This document shows, piece by piece, positions 1 to 8,313 of a stretch of 14,479 bases of DNA; positions within the stretch are counted from its first letter, which is position 1, and each line of letters starts with the position of its first letter. Made by a program: the position numbers and the translations under genes. Below the pieces are notes generated by a model. That model was not told the origin of the DNA. It saw only the letters and a list, made by a program, of their open reading frames with translations, and did no database searches. The DNA comes from Thermodesulfobacteriota bacterium (GTDB taxonomy: Bacteria > Desulfobacterota > BSN033 > UBA1163), in NCBI GenBank assembly GCA_030024065.1, contig JASEIE010000054.1, positions 1-14,479 on the forward strand, given 5' to 3'.

Positions 1-2
1 AA

Positions 3-131
3 AAGGATTTCTACGCCTTCTATGGCGAACTACTGTGCGCTTTATCAAAACCCGTTGATGTCATTGACCTGTCTAAGAAAACCCGTTTCATCGAAGTAGT
101 TTTACGGGAGGGCATACCTCTCTATGCCTGA
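3..131 (+). CDS. MNT-type nucleotidyltransferase, 3' end only
   Basis: Only the last 42 codons lie in the window (frame 3, ending TGA at 129-131). The encoded tail ends in ...[14 protein letters not shown], the usual C-terminus of minimal nucleotidyltransferase (MNT, DNA polymerase beta-like fold) proteins: a strand, then 'DLS', then a helix ending in 'G-(I/K)-P-LY'. In this family the enzyme is the antitoxin partner of a HEPN protein and AMPylates it in characterised MNT/HEPN pairs. The catalytic GSxxxG...DxD region lies upstream, outside the window. The stop overlaps the next start by 8 bases (ATGCCTGA), the tight coupling expected of an MNT/HEPN operon. The family call rests on the tail plus this arrangement, so it is moderately secure. 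Confidence 0.6.
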   Translation, partial: KDFYAFYGELLCALSKPVDVIDLSKKTRFIEVVLREGIPLYA

Positions 132-459
132 TTACCGTCTTCGTATTGAAGCTGAGTATGAGGCTATAGAAAACACACTCTCTGCCCTGCCCGATCGTCC
201 ACTTTCAACACTCTCTCAGCTCGAGCTCGCGGGTGTTGCCGTATTGCTGCACAATTTCTACAACGGCATCGAGAATATCGTCAAACAGGTTTTTCAGGAA
301 AAATCATTACCAATTCCTCAAGGAGAATCATGGCACAGAGATCTCTTGCTTGCGGCAGCCGAAAAGAGCATCATATCTGACCTATTGCTGAATAACCTGA
401 AGCAATATCTTGCCTTCCGCCAGGTGACAGCCAATTTGACCAGTTCCCCTCGTGATTAA
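124..459 (+). pseudogene. HEPN-domain (HepT-like) toxin, C-terminally disrupted
   Basis: The 111-residue frame begins like HepT-type HEPN proteins ([19 protein letters not shown]..., [30 protein letters not shown]). It matches the family up to YLAFR at residues 95-99. Family members continue with the catalytic R-x4-6-H motif (FRHFFSHAY-like) and another 30-50 residues. Here the sequence after Arg99 is [12 protein letters not shown] and a stop, with no His at all. Neither of the other two frames after base 420 restores the motif, so this is replacement or deletion of the 3' end and not a simple frameshift. In the family the HEPN protein is an RNase toxin neutralised by its MNT partner. As read here, the HEPN active site is missing and toxicity should be lost. 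Start ATG124 overlaps the preceding stop. Confidence 0.72.
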
Positions 460-572
460 AATAGCGCTGTTAGCAATCTCCGTCTCTCTCCTCTATCCCT
501 TTATCCTTTGCCCCCGGTTGTGTTTTCACCCTCAATGAAATTTCTTTCCCACTAAAGTTTCCCACAGAGGTC

Positions 573-1347
573 CTACGAAATGATCAATTTTATGGCCATG
601 ATAAAAACAACGGCGAAAAAGAGTCTTTTAATCCATACATTTCCGATCTTATCCGAATATTTCGCAGCAAAATAAGCCCCGATGGAAGAACTAATGAGGA
701 GCCCAATACCCATAGGATTAAAAATGGCCCCTTTCAAAGCAAAGATGACGGCAGCGACCCCCGAGGAGAGGGTCATGGGGATTTTTCGGGTGGCGGCACT
801 CTCCAGAAAGGTTTGCCCAAACAAAAGAATAAGAATATAGGCCAGAAAGGCTCCCGATACAGAGCTATAAAAGCCATTGTAAACCCCGACCCCAAAACTG
901 AGAAAAATACCCAGAAAATATTCATAAGTTCTGATCGTTTCTTTAGATCTTTTTAAACCAATACCGGGGTTGAAAACGATGAAAAAGAGAACGGCCAACG
1001 TCAAAAAGGCGATGATTTTTTTCAAGATCGCCTCGTTCATCTGAAGTACGATATTTGCTCCTAAAATGGACCCCAGAAAGACAGGGATAGTGACGATGAA
1101 GCCGATCTTGTAATTGATCATTCTCTTCTCATGGAATTTATACCAACCCGTCACGTTTAATCCCGTCACCCCAAGAAAGTGAGTCCCAATGGCAGAATGG
1201 GGAGGAAGGCCAAGAAAAAAGCAATGCGGGAATCTGGATCAAACCGGAACCACCGGTCAGTGTTCCAAAGATTCCTCCTGAAATTCCAGTCAAGAGAACA
1301 ATGAATAGATGAAAGAGGTCCATGTCGCCTGTTTGAATGGTAAACAC
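573..1347 (-). pseudogene. TauE/SafE family permease (sulfite exporter family), frameshifted
   Basis: Two overlapping minus-strand frames together encode one TauE/SafE-type membrane protein of about 257 residues, the normal family length. The first (from GTG1347 or ATG1323) gives MDLFHLFIVLLTGISGGIFG and then GGSGLIQIPALLF. The second gives LGLPPHSAIGTHFLGVTG, then several hydrophobic segments to ...MAIKLIIS at 573. The frames join if one base is removed from the A6 run at 1215-1220 (T6 on the coding strand). Downstream membrane segments include IGFIVTIPVFLGSILGANIV and IIAFLTLAVLFFIVF. TauE/SafE proteins export sulfite, sulfoacetate or other small organic anions, so an intact copy could serve export of an organic acid. 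It is divergent from the aldolase operon. The frameshift may be real or a homopolymer error. Confidence 0.75.
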
Positions 1348-1431
1348 TCCTCTAATTGATTTAATGAGGGAAAATCCATCCGATTCTATAACATATATAT
1401 TATTTCCCGTAGGAATAGGTATTTGTACTCA

Positions 1432-1461
1432 TTGACATTTCAAATCTCGGTTGTTTAGAAT
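1432..1461 (+). promoter_or_regulatory. Predicted sigma70 promoter of the aldolase-prpD-capA operon
   Basis: TTGACA at 1432-1437 is a perfect -35 box. It is followed after 18 bp by TAGAAT (1456-1461), which matches five of six -10 consensus bases. Transcription would start near 1468, leaving a leader of about 60 bases with an AT-rich sequence and a strong AAAGGAGG Shine-Dalgarno before ATG1530. No operator palindrome or regulator gene is evident nearby. The prediction is by eye only. Confidence 0.55.
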
Positions 1462-1529
1462 TTACAATCAGCTTGATTTTCCTATAGAAATTGAATCGAG
1501 GATAACATTTAACAAAAGGAGGAGTAAAA

Positions 1530-2294
1530 ATGAAGAACCCATTAAAAGAAACATTAAGGACTGGTAAGGCTGCAATTGGTACCTTTGTACAAATTGGACA
1601 TCCCGATGTCACCGAAATGTTGAGTCATGCAGGTTTTGACTGGCTTTTGCTCGATGGGGAGCATGGTCCTTTTGGAATTGAGACCATGCAAGTCATGCTC
1701 CAGGCTATGAGTGCGACAAAAACAGTTCCCATCATTCGTGTCCCATGGAACGATCCTGTTTATATAAAACGTGCCTTAGATATCGGTGCATATGGTCTTC
1801 TTATCCCTTTGGTATCCTCGAAACGCGAAGCCGAGAATGTCATCCATGCCCTACGTTATCCGCCGGTTGGCATCAGAGGGGTGGGACCACGAAGGGCCTC
1901 AAGATATTATTTGGATTTTAAAGAGTATGTCGCCACAGTGGATAGTGAGCTCTTAACTATGGTTCAAATAGAAACAAAGGAGGCTGTAGAGAATATTTCA
2001 GAGATTCTATCCGTAGATGGAATTGATGCCTATTTTGTAGGTCCAATGGATTTATCAGCGGCGTTGGGCCATATTGGTGATACCAATCATCCAGAGGTCG
2101 CAGAAACCATCGCAAAAATAGTAGCTGCTGGTAAAAAGGCTAAAAAGATCGGAGGGATTTATGCCTTCAGCATCGATGATATAAAAAATAGGATTGAACA
2201 GGGATTTCAACTCATCTCCTTCGGTTCAGATTCACGTCTGATGATGGGATCTGCCCAAGAAGCCCTAAAGAAGATTAAAGAGATAATAAAATGA
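1530..2294 (+). CDS. HpcH/HpaI family aldolase (class II pyruvate aldolase)
   Basis: This 254-residue protein has the usual length and motifs of HpcH/HpaI aldolases: LLLDGEHGP at 39-47 with catalytic-base His45, Arg70 in IIRVPWND, metal ligand Glu148 in MVQIET, and Asp174 in FVGPMDLS. The spacing is almost that of E. coli HpaI (H45, R70, E149, D175). The family cleaves 4-hydroxy-2-oxo acids, releasing pyruvate (or oxaloacetate) and an aldehyde, using a divalent metal in the cytoplasm. ATG1530 is preceded by AAAGGAGG at good spacing. It is first in an operon with the PrpD-like gene 31 bp downstream, which suggests the aldolase acts on a hydroxy-oxo acid made by a hydration step. The true substrate is unknown; 2-keto-3-deoxy-sugar acid or oxalocitramalate-type aldolase are alternatives within the same family. 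Confidence 0.93.
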   Translation: MKNPLKETLRTGKAAIGTFVQIGHPDVTEMLSHAGFDWLLLDGEHGPFGIETMQVMLQAMSATKTVPIIRVPWNDPVYIKRALDIGAYGLLIPLVSSKREAENVIHALRYPPVGIRGVGPRRASRYYLDFKEYVATVDSELLTMVQIETKEAVENISEILSVDGIDAYFVGPMDLSAALGHIGDTNHPEVAETIAKIVAAGKKAKKIGGIYAFSIDDIKNRIEQGFQLISFGSDSRLMMGSAQEALKKIKEIIK

Positions 2295-2325
2295 AAATTC
2301 CTTCAATCATTTAATAGGGCAGATT

Positions 2326-3699
2326 ATGAGTGTTACGTGTGACTTCACAGAATTCGTTTTTAAAATGAATTATGGAGATCTCCCTCAAGATGTCATCAGA
2401 ATGGCGAAGAAGCTAATTTTGGACATATTTTGCAGTATCATCTATTCATCCAAAATGGATTGGTCTAAAAAGGTGGTCGCCTTCGTCCAACGTTTAGAAT
2501 CAAGGGGAAAAAGCGCCGTCATCCCTTTTGGTTTTAAGACCGCAGCTCCGTTTGCTGCATTAGCCAATGGAACAATGGGCCATGGATTCGAGATAGATGA
2601 TGTTCATGACGGTGGAATGCATCATCCAGGTGCTGTCGTGATCCCAGCGGCATTGGCGTTAGGAGAGGAAGAATCTGTTGATGGACGCCAATTTCTATTG
2701 GCGGTTGTGATGGGCTATGAGGCGATGTGTAGGATTGGGATGGCTGTCGGTGCTAAGTATCATAATTTAAGAGGGTTCCATGCCACAGGGACCTGTGGAC
2801 CCTTTGGGGCGGCTGTGTCAGCAGGGAAGATCATCGGATTGAGTAAGGATGGATTCATCGATGCATTGGGGATCGCCGGTTCCCTCTGCTCAGGTGTATT
2901 GGAGTTTTCCCAGGAGAGTTCGGATGCCGGAGGCATGATCAAAAGGTTTCATGCAGGAAGGGCTTCTGAGAGTGGTTTGATAGCTGCTCTGCTTGCGAGA
3001 GACGGCTTCAGAGGGCCTTCTGATATCATAGGTGGAAGATATGGATTTTGTAATGTGTACTCTGACCATCCCCAAATCCAATGGATGAATCAGGGACTGG
3101 GGGTGAAATATGAAATCATGAATGTCGGAATAAAACCTTATCCTTGTTGTGCTCTCGTGCATCCGATCATCGACGCTGTCACATTTTTGAGAGATGAATA
3201 TGGATTAAATGAAAATGAGATTGAAGAGATAAACATTGGATGTGCTGAAAACCTTGTCGACCATAACGCCATTTATCAAATCGACTCTATTATGGCAGCA
3301 CAATATAGTGCTCCATTTGGTGCGGCATTGGCTGTCGTGGGAGATCCTAAAAACCCCAATTATTTTAACAAAGCCACTGGAGAAAGAAAGAATGTCCAAG
3401 AGATCATGAAAAGGACGAAACTATTCAAGGATGAGGAGATCGATAGAGCTTTCCCTGCGGTCCAGGGTGTCAAGGTGTCACTGAAATTAAAAAATGGAAA
3501 GACACTCGAAAAAGAAGTGACCCATGCAAAAGGTCGGCCCAAGAATGAAATGACCTTTGAAGAAGTCTGCGTAAAATTTAAGACCCTGACGAAGGGTTTA
3601 ATTGATGACCAAAGGAGTGGACAAGTCATCGAGTTAATTAAAAATCTGGAAACTGTTTCCAATATTTCAGAATTAACGAAATTATTGATCAATAGATAA
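2326..3699 (+). CDS. MmgE/PrpD family protein, copy 1 (2-methylcitrate dehydratase-like)
   Basis: The 457-residue product is full length for MmgE/PrpD. It shows the N-terminal helical start (FKMNYGDLPQDVIRMAKKLILDIF), the HGFEIDDVHDGGMHHPG segment at 86-102, GFHATGTCGPFGAA at 150-163 and the KPYPCCALVHPIIDA segment of the second half. In the family, PrpD dehydrates 2-methylcitrate, the animal homologue ACOD1 decarboxylates cis-aconitate, and others are epimerases, so the fold does not fix the reaction. ATG2326 has only a weak Shine-Dalgarno (AGGGCAG), but the N-terminus aligns with the family start and no better start is near. It lies between the aldolase and the CapA-like gene. The motif spacing closely resembles copy 3 and differs from copy 2, so the three intact copies probably have different substrates. 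Confidence 0.92.
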   Translation: MSVTCDFTEFVFKMNYGDLPQDVIRMAKKLILDIFCSIIYSSKMDWSKKVVAFVQRLESRGKSAVIPFGFKTAAPFAALANGTMGHGFEIDDVHDGGMHHPGAVVIPAALALGEEESVDGRQFLLAVVMGYEAMCRIGMAVGAKYHNLRGFHATGTCGPFGAAVSAGKIIGLSKDGFIDALGIAGSLCSGVLEFSQESSDAGGMIKRFHAGRASESGLIAALLARDGFRGPSDIIGGRYGFCNVYSDHPQIQWMNQGLGVKYEIMNVGIKPYPCCALVHPIIDAVTFLRDEYGLNENEIEEINIGCAENLVDHNAIYQIDSIMAAQYSAPFGAALAVVGDPKNPNYFNKATGERKNVQEIMKRTKLFKDEEIDRAFPAVQGVKVSLKLKNGKTLEKEVTHAKGRPKNEMTFEEVCVKFKTLTKGLIDDQRSGQVIELIKNLETVSNISELTKLLINR

Positions 3700-3717
3700 T
3701 CAAAAGGAGAAAAAAAG

Positions 3718-4845
3718 ATGTCAGATCAAAAGACCATTGCGGTATTGGCGGTGGGGGATGTTTGGGTGAACCGAGATGATCCAGACTCCATATTTAAACA
3801 TGTCACCCATGTCATTAAATCAGCAGATATAGCTTTTTGTCAGCTTGAGACGAATTATTCAGAACGAGGGACCCCTCTCCCCCAAGCGAGAGTCCCTATG
3901 AGAGCTCACCCTCGGAATGCTCCTGCGATCAGAAACGCTGGGTTTAATGTCGTCTCCTTTGCCAGCAATCACCACTATGATTATGGATCAGAAGCTCTCT
4001 TAGATACCATCGAAGTCATGAGGAAGACAGGGATTGAGCTCATTGGTGTTGGCAAGAATATCGCGGAAGCAAGAAAACCTCAGATTGTCAACTGTAAAGG
4101 GACCCAGATTGGTTTCTTGGCCTATAGCTCTATTCTCCCCCTTGGATACTGGGCTGAAGCAAATAAACCAGGCTGCGCCCCTATAAGGGGATTTACCTTG
4201 TATGAGCAAGTGGAACATGACCAGCCTGGAACTCCAGCAAGGATTCACTCATTTGCCCATGAGAGTGATAAAGCAGCGATGATAGAAGATATCGAGAGAT
4301 TGAAGGCCCAGGTGGATATTGTGATGGTCTCAATGCATTGGGGGATCCACTTTAAGGAGGCTGAAATTGCCATGTATCAAAAAAAGGTCGGATATGCCGC
4401 TCTGGATGCGGGGGCTGATGTCATCCTCGGGCATCATGCTCACATCTTAAAGGCGATTGAAATTTACAAAGGCAAACCCATCTTTTATAGCCTGTGTAAT
4501 TTTGCCTGTGACCATGAGTTGCCTCAAGAGTTGCTGAGCAGTCAACGTTGGAAAGAGTTAATGGAGTTAAATCCAAGCTGGACACTTGATCCGAGATATA
4601 AGTCTTACCCATTCCCGGCTGATGCCAGAATGACCATGGCTGTTAAGATCATCATCTCAGATAAAAAGATAAAGAAGATTTCCTTCCTCCCTGCTTTGAT
4701 CAACGAGGACTCATCGCCAAGGTTTTTAAGTCCCGAAGATAAAGAATTTAATGATGTGGTGAAATATATGGAAAAAATCACTAAATCCCAAAATATAGAC
4801 ACTAAATATACAGTTGAAGGTGACGAAGTCATCATCGGGACTTAA
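3718..4845 (+). CDS. CapA family metallophosphatase-fold protein
   Basis: The 375-residue protein carries the CapA (PGA_cap) motifs in order: AVGDVW with Asp14, QLETN at 42-46, FASNHHYDYG at 81-90, SMHWG at 205-209, GHHAH at 238-242 and YSLCNF at 257-262. These are the metal-binding residues of a calcineurin-like phosphoesterase fold. Named members help polymerise or attach poly-gamma-glutamate, but they have one N-terminal membrane anchor. Here the N-terminus (MSDQKTIAVLAVGDV) has no signal or transmembrane segment, so a cytoplasmic hydrolase is more likely. The Shine-Dalgarno AAGGAG precedes ATG3718, and only 18 bp separate it from prpD copy 1, so it is almost certainly co-transcribed with two catabolic genes. 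No other capsule gene is in the window. The biochemical reaction is unknown. Confidence 0.88.
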   Translation: MSDQKTIAVLAVGDVWVNRDDPDSIFKHVTHVIKSADIAFCQLETNYSERGTPLPQARVPMRAHPRNAPAIRNAGFNVVSFASNHHYDYGSEALLDTIEVMRKTGIELIGVGKNIAEARKPQIVNCKGTQIGFLAYSSILPLGYWAEANKPGCAPIRGFTLYEQVEHDQPGTPARIHSFAHESDKAAMIEDIERLKAQVDIVMVSMHWGIHFKEAEIAMYQKKVGYAALDAGADVILGHHAHILKAIEIYKGKPIFYSLCNFACDHELPQELLSSQRWKELMELNPSWTLDPRYKSYPFPADARMTMAVKIIISDKKIKKISFLPALINEDSSPRFLSPEDKEFNDVVKYMEKITKSQNIDTKYTVEGDEVIIGT

Positions 4846-4945
4846 GAGATTTCCTCCCTAATAAAGAAGAAGCGGTCCCTCCATTAGGGTTTGCGAGCAC
4901 CTATGAAGTCTCATATCTATCACGCGACTGCTCGCCCCCCCCCGT
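4846..4945. other. Convergent intergenic gap with C9 tract and weak inverted repeats
   Basis: The two operons converge here. CCCTAAT (4856-4862) pairs with ATTAGGG (4883-4889), and GCGAGCA (4893-4899) pairs with TGCTCGC (4929-4935). Both have 7-bp stems with long loops (20 and 29 nt) and no following T-run, so neither is a convincing intrinsic terminator. A run of nine C (4935-4943) directly follows the second repeat. Confidence 0.35.
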
Positions 4946-5935
4946 TTAAGGCAGAGTCACAGAATTGAGAGATTGAAAAGATTGCTTATTTCGGAGGTGT
5001 TCCCGAAGCCATTGAATGTAGTGAGACAGTGCCTTTTCTAAAGGAAATTCCACCTTAAAACCCAACTCCTTTTCAGCTAAGGATATATCGTAAGGGAAAA
5101 CCCAATCGATCGGTGAGGCATCTTTTTTAGGTCCTTCCACAATCTCTATTTTCTGTTTAGGGAAAAGCATTTGGACCTGACTTATCACTTCGTCAAAGGT
5201 TCTCAATTTTCCCTCTCCGATATTAAAAACATTAGACTGTGTGTCGCTTAATAAGGCTTTCACCAAAGCATTGGCAGCATCTTGAACATAAATATATTGA
5301 TTAAACCTTCGAGGAGATCGCTTGATTTGATAATGGGACTTTCCAGTCACCATGGCAGTTAACAAAGGATGGAGCCAGGAACCTGCGTATCCACCCTGGG
5401 GATAACTGGGACCATAAATGGAAGCAAACCTCAAGCTGATAAACTTTGTCCCGTAAAGTTTTGAATAATTCTCTCCCAGGTATTCACAGGCAAGCTTCGT
5501 CGAGGCATAAATATCATTTGGGAAAATGGGATCATTTTCTGTGATGGGTCGATCTCTATAAATCGAGAAATGATAAACAGCGGCAGAACCACTGAAGATC
5601 ACCTTTTCCATTCCTTCAATCCTAGCCGCCTCCAATATATTTGCCGTTCCCAAGATATTAACCCTTATGGCTTCATAGGGCATCTCCCGGGCCGCATTGA
5701 GCAAGATCGCTGCGGCATGGATGATTCCGTGGACCTTTTTCTCTCTGATCACTTCCAGCAGTTCAGAAAGTTCGAGGATATTTCCACGGATAACCTCTGC
5801 TTTATCTTTTATTTTAGCAATCTGCTCATCACGAGGGGCGATATCGAAAAGGACTGGTTCTAATCCTTTTTCGATTAATTTCTCTCCAACTGCTGCTCCT
5901 AATAAACCGGTTCCACCCGTCACCAGAATTTTCAT
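4946..5935 (-). CDS. NAD-dependent epimerase/dehydratase (extended SDR)
   Basis: Taking ATG5935, the 329-residue product starts MKILVTGGTGLLG, the Rossmann GxxGxxG at 7-13. Asp31 at the end of beta-2 favours NAD(H). It has the FSGSAAVY segment at 114-121, the catalytic Y-x3-K at 143-147 (IYASTK), RFASIYGP at 169-176 and YIYVQDAANALVKAL at 214-228, all typical of extended short-chain dehydrogenases of the sugar epimerase type. An in-frame start at 5977 would add 14 residues and overlap the upstream reductase gene; ATG5935, with AAAGG upstream and the canonical N-terminus, is preferred. It is the last gene of the minus-strand cluster, 32 bp after the aldo/keto reductase. Sugar-nucleotide epimerisation is the textbook role, but in this context oxidation or reduction of a hydroxy acid or lactone is equally possible. 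Confidence 0.88.
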   Translation of the reverse strand: MKILVTGGTGLLGAAVGEKLIEKGLEPVLFDIAPRDEQIAKIKDKAEVIRGNILELSELLEVIREKKVHGIIHAAAILLNAAREMPYEAIRVNILGTANILEAARIEGMEKVIFSGSAAVYHFSIYRDRPITENDPIFPNDIYASTKLACEYLGENYSKLYGTKFISLRFASIYGPSYPQGGYAGSWLHPLLTAMVTGKSHYQIKRSPRRFNQYIYVQDAANALVKALLSDTQSNVFNIGEGKLRTFDEVISQVQMLFPKQKIEIVEGPKKDASPIDWVFPYDISLAEKELGFKVEFPLEKALSHYIQWLREHLRNKQSFQSLNSVTLP

Positions 5936-5967
5936 ATTAAAAACCTTTTTCTCTTTACTGCCCAGAG

Positions 5968-6906
5968 CTAATCCCACATCTCCTTGCTTACTTCATCCCT
6001 TTCTTGAATGGAGATTCTCAGCTCTGTCAACTTCAGGGTCTCCTTTAACTGTTCTTCATTGCGTGCTCCAATAACAGGAGAGGTGACTGCTGGATGGGAG
6101 GCCACCCAAGCCATAGCAAGGGCAATGGGATGTAATCCTCTTTTCTTTGCAACTTCCAGAAATCGAGAAGTCTTCTCGAAGCTCTCTTTGGAAAGGTAGC
6201 GTTCCCGATAGATATCAGACTCGCCTAACCGAGTCCCCATCGGCGGGGGGATATCACAGTTATATTTTCCTGTTAAAAAACCTCCCGCTAATGGATTGTA
6301 AGGAATAACCCCTATCCCCTCTTCTAAACAGAGGGGAAAAATTTCAGTTTCAACCTCCCTTTTTAAAATGTTATATAGGGGCTGAATCGAAATAAAAGAG
6401 TGAAGTCCAAGGCTTCTGCTAATTCCTAAAGCTTTCATGAGCTCGCGGGCAGCGAAATTGCTGCAACCAATATAAACAACCTTACCCCACCTCACCAGAT
6501 CATCCAACGCCCTGAGGGTTTCCTCGAGTGGCGTTTCAGGATCAAATCTGTGAAGTTGACAAAGGTCTATCCTGTCCGTCTTAAGACGGCGAAGACTATC
6601 CTCCACAGCCCGAATGAGATGGTAACGTGAACAACCTTGGTCGTTGGGCCCTTCCCTGATTGGCTTGCATACTTTCGTTGCGAGCACCACCTGATCTCTC
6701 TTCTCTTTTAAAGCCTTCCCTAGAACCTCTTCCGATCGTCCTTTCGAGTAAAAATCAGCAGTATCAAAAAGATTTATTCCGTGATCAAAAGCTAAGTCCA
6801 CCATGCGGATGGACTCCTTTTCATCCGCCTCTCTCCCCAAAGTCAAACAACCGAAAGCGATCCTACTCACTTTCATCCCTGAATGACCTAGTCTCACATA
6901 CTCCAT
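5968..6906 (-). CDS. Aldo/keto reductase
   Basis: Starting at ATG6906 the protein has 312 residues and opens MEYVRLGHSGMKVSRIAFGC, the standard start of this family. The catalytic tetrad is present: Asp48 and Tyr53 in FDTADFYSKG, Lys78 in LATKV, and His119 in IDLCQLHRFD. GKVVYIGCSNF at 141-151 and the PVIGARNEEQL segment near the C-terminus (NADPH site) are also typical. It is a cytoplasmic NADPH-dependent carbonyl reductase with the (alpha/beta)8 fold; the closest types are L-glyceraldehyde 3-phosphate reductase and general stress reductases. An in-frame TTG at 6930 would lengthen it by 8 residues, but AAAGG sits properly before ATG6906. It follows prpD copy 2 by 27 bp. In this cluster it could reduce the aldehyde released by a C-C lyase (inference). 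Confidence 0.92.
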   Translation of the reverse strand: MEYVRLGHSGMKVSRIAFGCLTLGREADEKESIRMVDLAFDHGINLFDTADFYSKGRSEEVLGKALKEKRDQVVLATKVCKPIREGPNDQGCSRYHLIRAVEDSLRRLKTDRIDLCQLHRFDPETPLEETLRALDDLVRWGKVVYIGCSNFAARELMKALGISRSLGLHSFISIQPLYNILKREVETEIFPLCLEEGIGVIPYNPLAGGFLTGKYNCDIPPPMGTRLGESDIYRERYLSKESFEKTSRFLEVAKKRGLHPIALAMAWVASHPAVTSPVIGARNEEQLKETLKLTELRISIQERDEVSKEMWD

Positions 6907-6933
6907 ATATTTACCTTTCGTATCAGCCAACAG

Positions 6934-8286
6934 TCATATCCGAACAGCTTCAAGTATTTGACTCACATCCTTAATCGCCTCTAGCCGCCATAACAGATCG
7001 AGAACCGATCTGGCCTTCTTCGGTGTGAGTGTCTCCCGAGTTAATTTTAGGAATTTCTCTTCAATCTCAGTATCGGTCATGGGATTAGCGGGATGGCCTT
7101 TTGGATTCCTCATATGTTTGCTCCACTTCGTCCCTGATTTCCCAGTGATTTCTATGCGACAATTAAATGTCTTTGGCCACTCTTGTGTATACTGAGGATC
7201 CTCTTCCATATTCAATCTCTTGAGGAGAGAAAGGATTTGGGGGTCACGAAAACGCTCTGGTGTATAGGTCTTTTCTGTAATCTCCCCATCTACCAGAGTA
7301 GCGACAACAATATAGGGTATGCTATGATCAGCTGTCTCTCGGGTATGGGGATCATATTTCTCAGGTCCACTGCTGCTAGCAATGCAGAAATGATCAAGAA
7401 AAACCTTTATGGAATCGATCTCGACACCATTGATGTCTTCCCGTAACTTAAGAGCCGTCTCAACAGGTAATAATATGGTGTACATAACAGGCCTGTACTT
7501 AAAAAAAGTTTCCTGGATCTTAAAAGGATGATCTTGTCCACCAAAAGGTCCCATCTCAAACTTTCCTGTCACCTGATTCCATAGCCCGCAAGGTCCCTCT
7601 ATGATCTGATGAGGTCCTGTCATCCCTTCCGATGCCAATAAGGCAGCAAAGAGACCATTCCGAGCAGCATTCGGCCCAGCACACCCTTTCCACATCGACA
7701 ATTCCCCCATCCTTGTCTGCCATAAACCGATATTGGGTGCAATAGCAAGAGCCAAGGCCTGGGACATCTTCTCTTTAGATAAGCCAAGGACCTTCCCCAC
7801 CCCCAACGCACTGCCAATTGCTGTTTCCGTCACATAGTCCCAGCCTCTGAAGTTGAAATCGGCTACATCGACCAACTGGTCAACGATTTCATAAGCCAGA
7901 GTGATTCCCAGGGCAAGACTCTTTCCGTCTCCATGCGAGGCTTCACAGATCGCCAGGATGGCAGAGATATTATCACTGGGATGGGGTCCATCCTTATTGA
8001 GATAATCATCATTGAAATCGAGGTAACGAACCATGATGCCATTTGTGAAGGTAGCCATTTCTGGAGTGGTCTTCACGATTGTACCTAAAACCGATGCCGG
8101 CATATCACTGCTCATCCGATAGGCAAGTCGCTTTGCGATCTTGACCGGCTCTGCAGAAAAAGCCCCTAAGGCGCAGCCTATCGAATCGATCAAGCTTCTC
8201 TTCACTGCATGGATTGCCTCTGGAGTAAGATCGGAATAGGTGAGGGAAGCGGCATAAGTGCTGATTTTATCCACAGTTCGATCCAT
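6934..8286 (-). CDS. MmgE/PrpD family protein, copy 2
   Basis: The 450-residue protein is full length, with a strong GGAGGAG Shine-Dalgarno before ATG8286. Its motifs differ from the other copies: RYLDFNDDY at 87-95, HPSDN at 102-106, and GWDYVTETAIGSALGVGKVLGLS at about 148-170. The second half carries MWKGCAGPNAARNGLFAALLA and FFKYRPVMYT. The LDFND...HPSDN signature is that of the branch containing true 2-methylcitrate dehydratases (PrpD), so of the three intact copies this is the best candidate for dehydrating a methylcitrate-like tricarboxylate. It lies 27 bp downstream of the isocitrate lyase remnant and 27 bp upstream of the reductase. No frameshift or missing region is visible. Confidence 0.93.
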   Translation of the reverse strand: MDRTVDKISTYAASLTYSDLTPEAIHAVKRSLIDSIGCALGAFSAEPVKIAKRLAYRMSSDMPASVLGTIVKTTPEMATFTNGIMVRYLDFNDDYLNKDGPHPSDNISAILAICEASHGDGKSLALGITLAYEIVDQLVDVADFNFRGWDYVTETAIGSALGVGKVLGLSKEKMSQALALAIAPNIGLWQTRMGELSMWKGCAGPNAARNGLFAALLASEGMTGPHQIIEGPCGLWNQVTGKFEMGPFGGQDHPFKIQETFFKYRPVMYTILLPVETALKLREDINGVEIDSIKVFLDHFCIASSSGPEKYDPHTRETADHSIPYIVVATLVDGEITEKTYTPERFRDPQILSLLKRLNMEEDPQYTQEWPKTFNCRIEITGKSGTKWSKHMRNPKGHPANPMTDTEIEEKFLKLTRETLTPKKARSVLDLLWRLEAIKDVSQILEAVRI

Positions 8287-8313
8287 TGATTTCTCCTCCT
8301 CATCTCATAGGTA

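Noticed and set aside
1400..1612. Minus-strand 70-codon frame across the aldolase promoter and start
   Set aside because: It overlaps the strong promoter, the Shine-Dalgarno and the aldolase N-terminus on the other strand; no family-like sequence.
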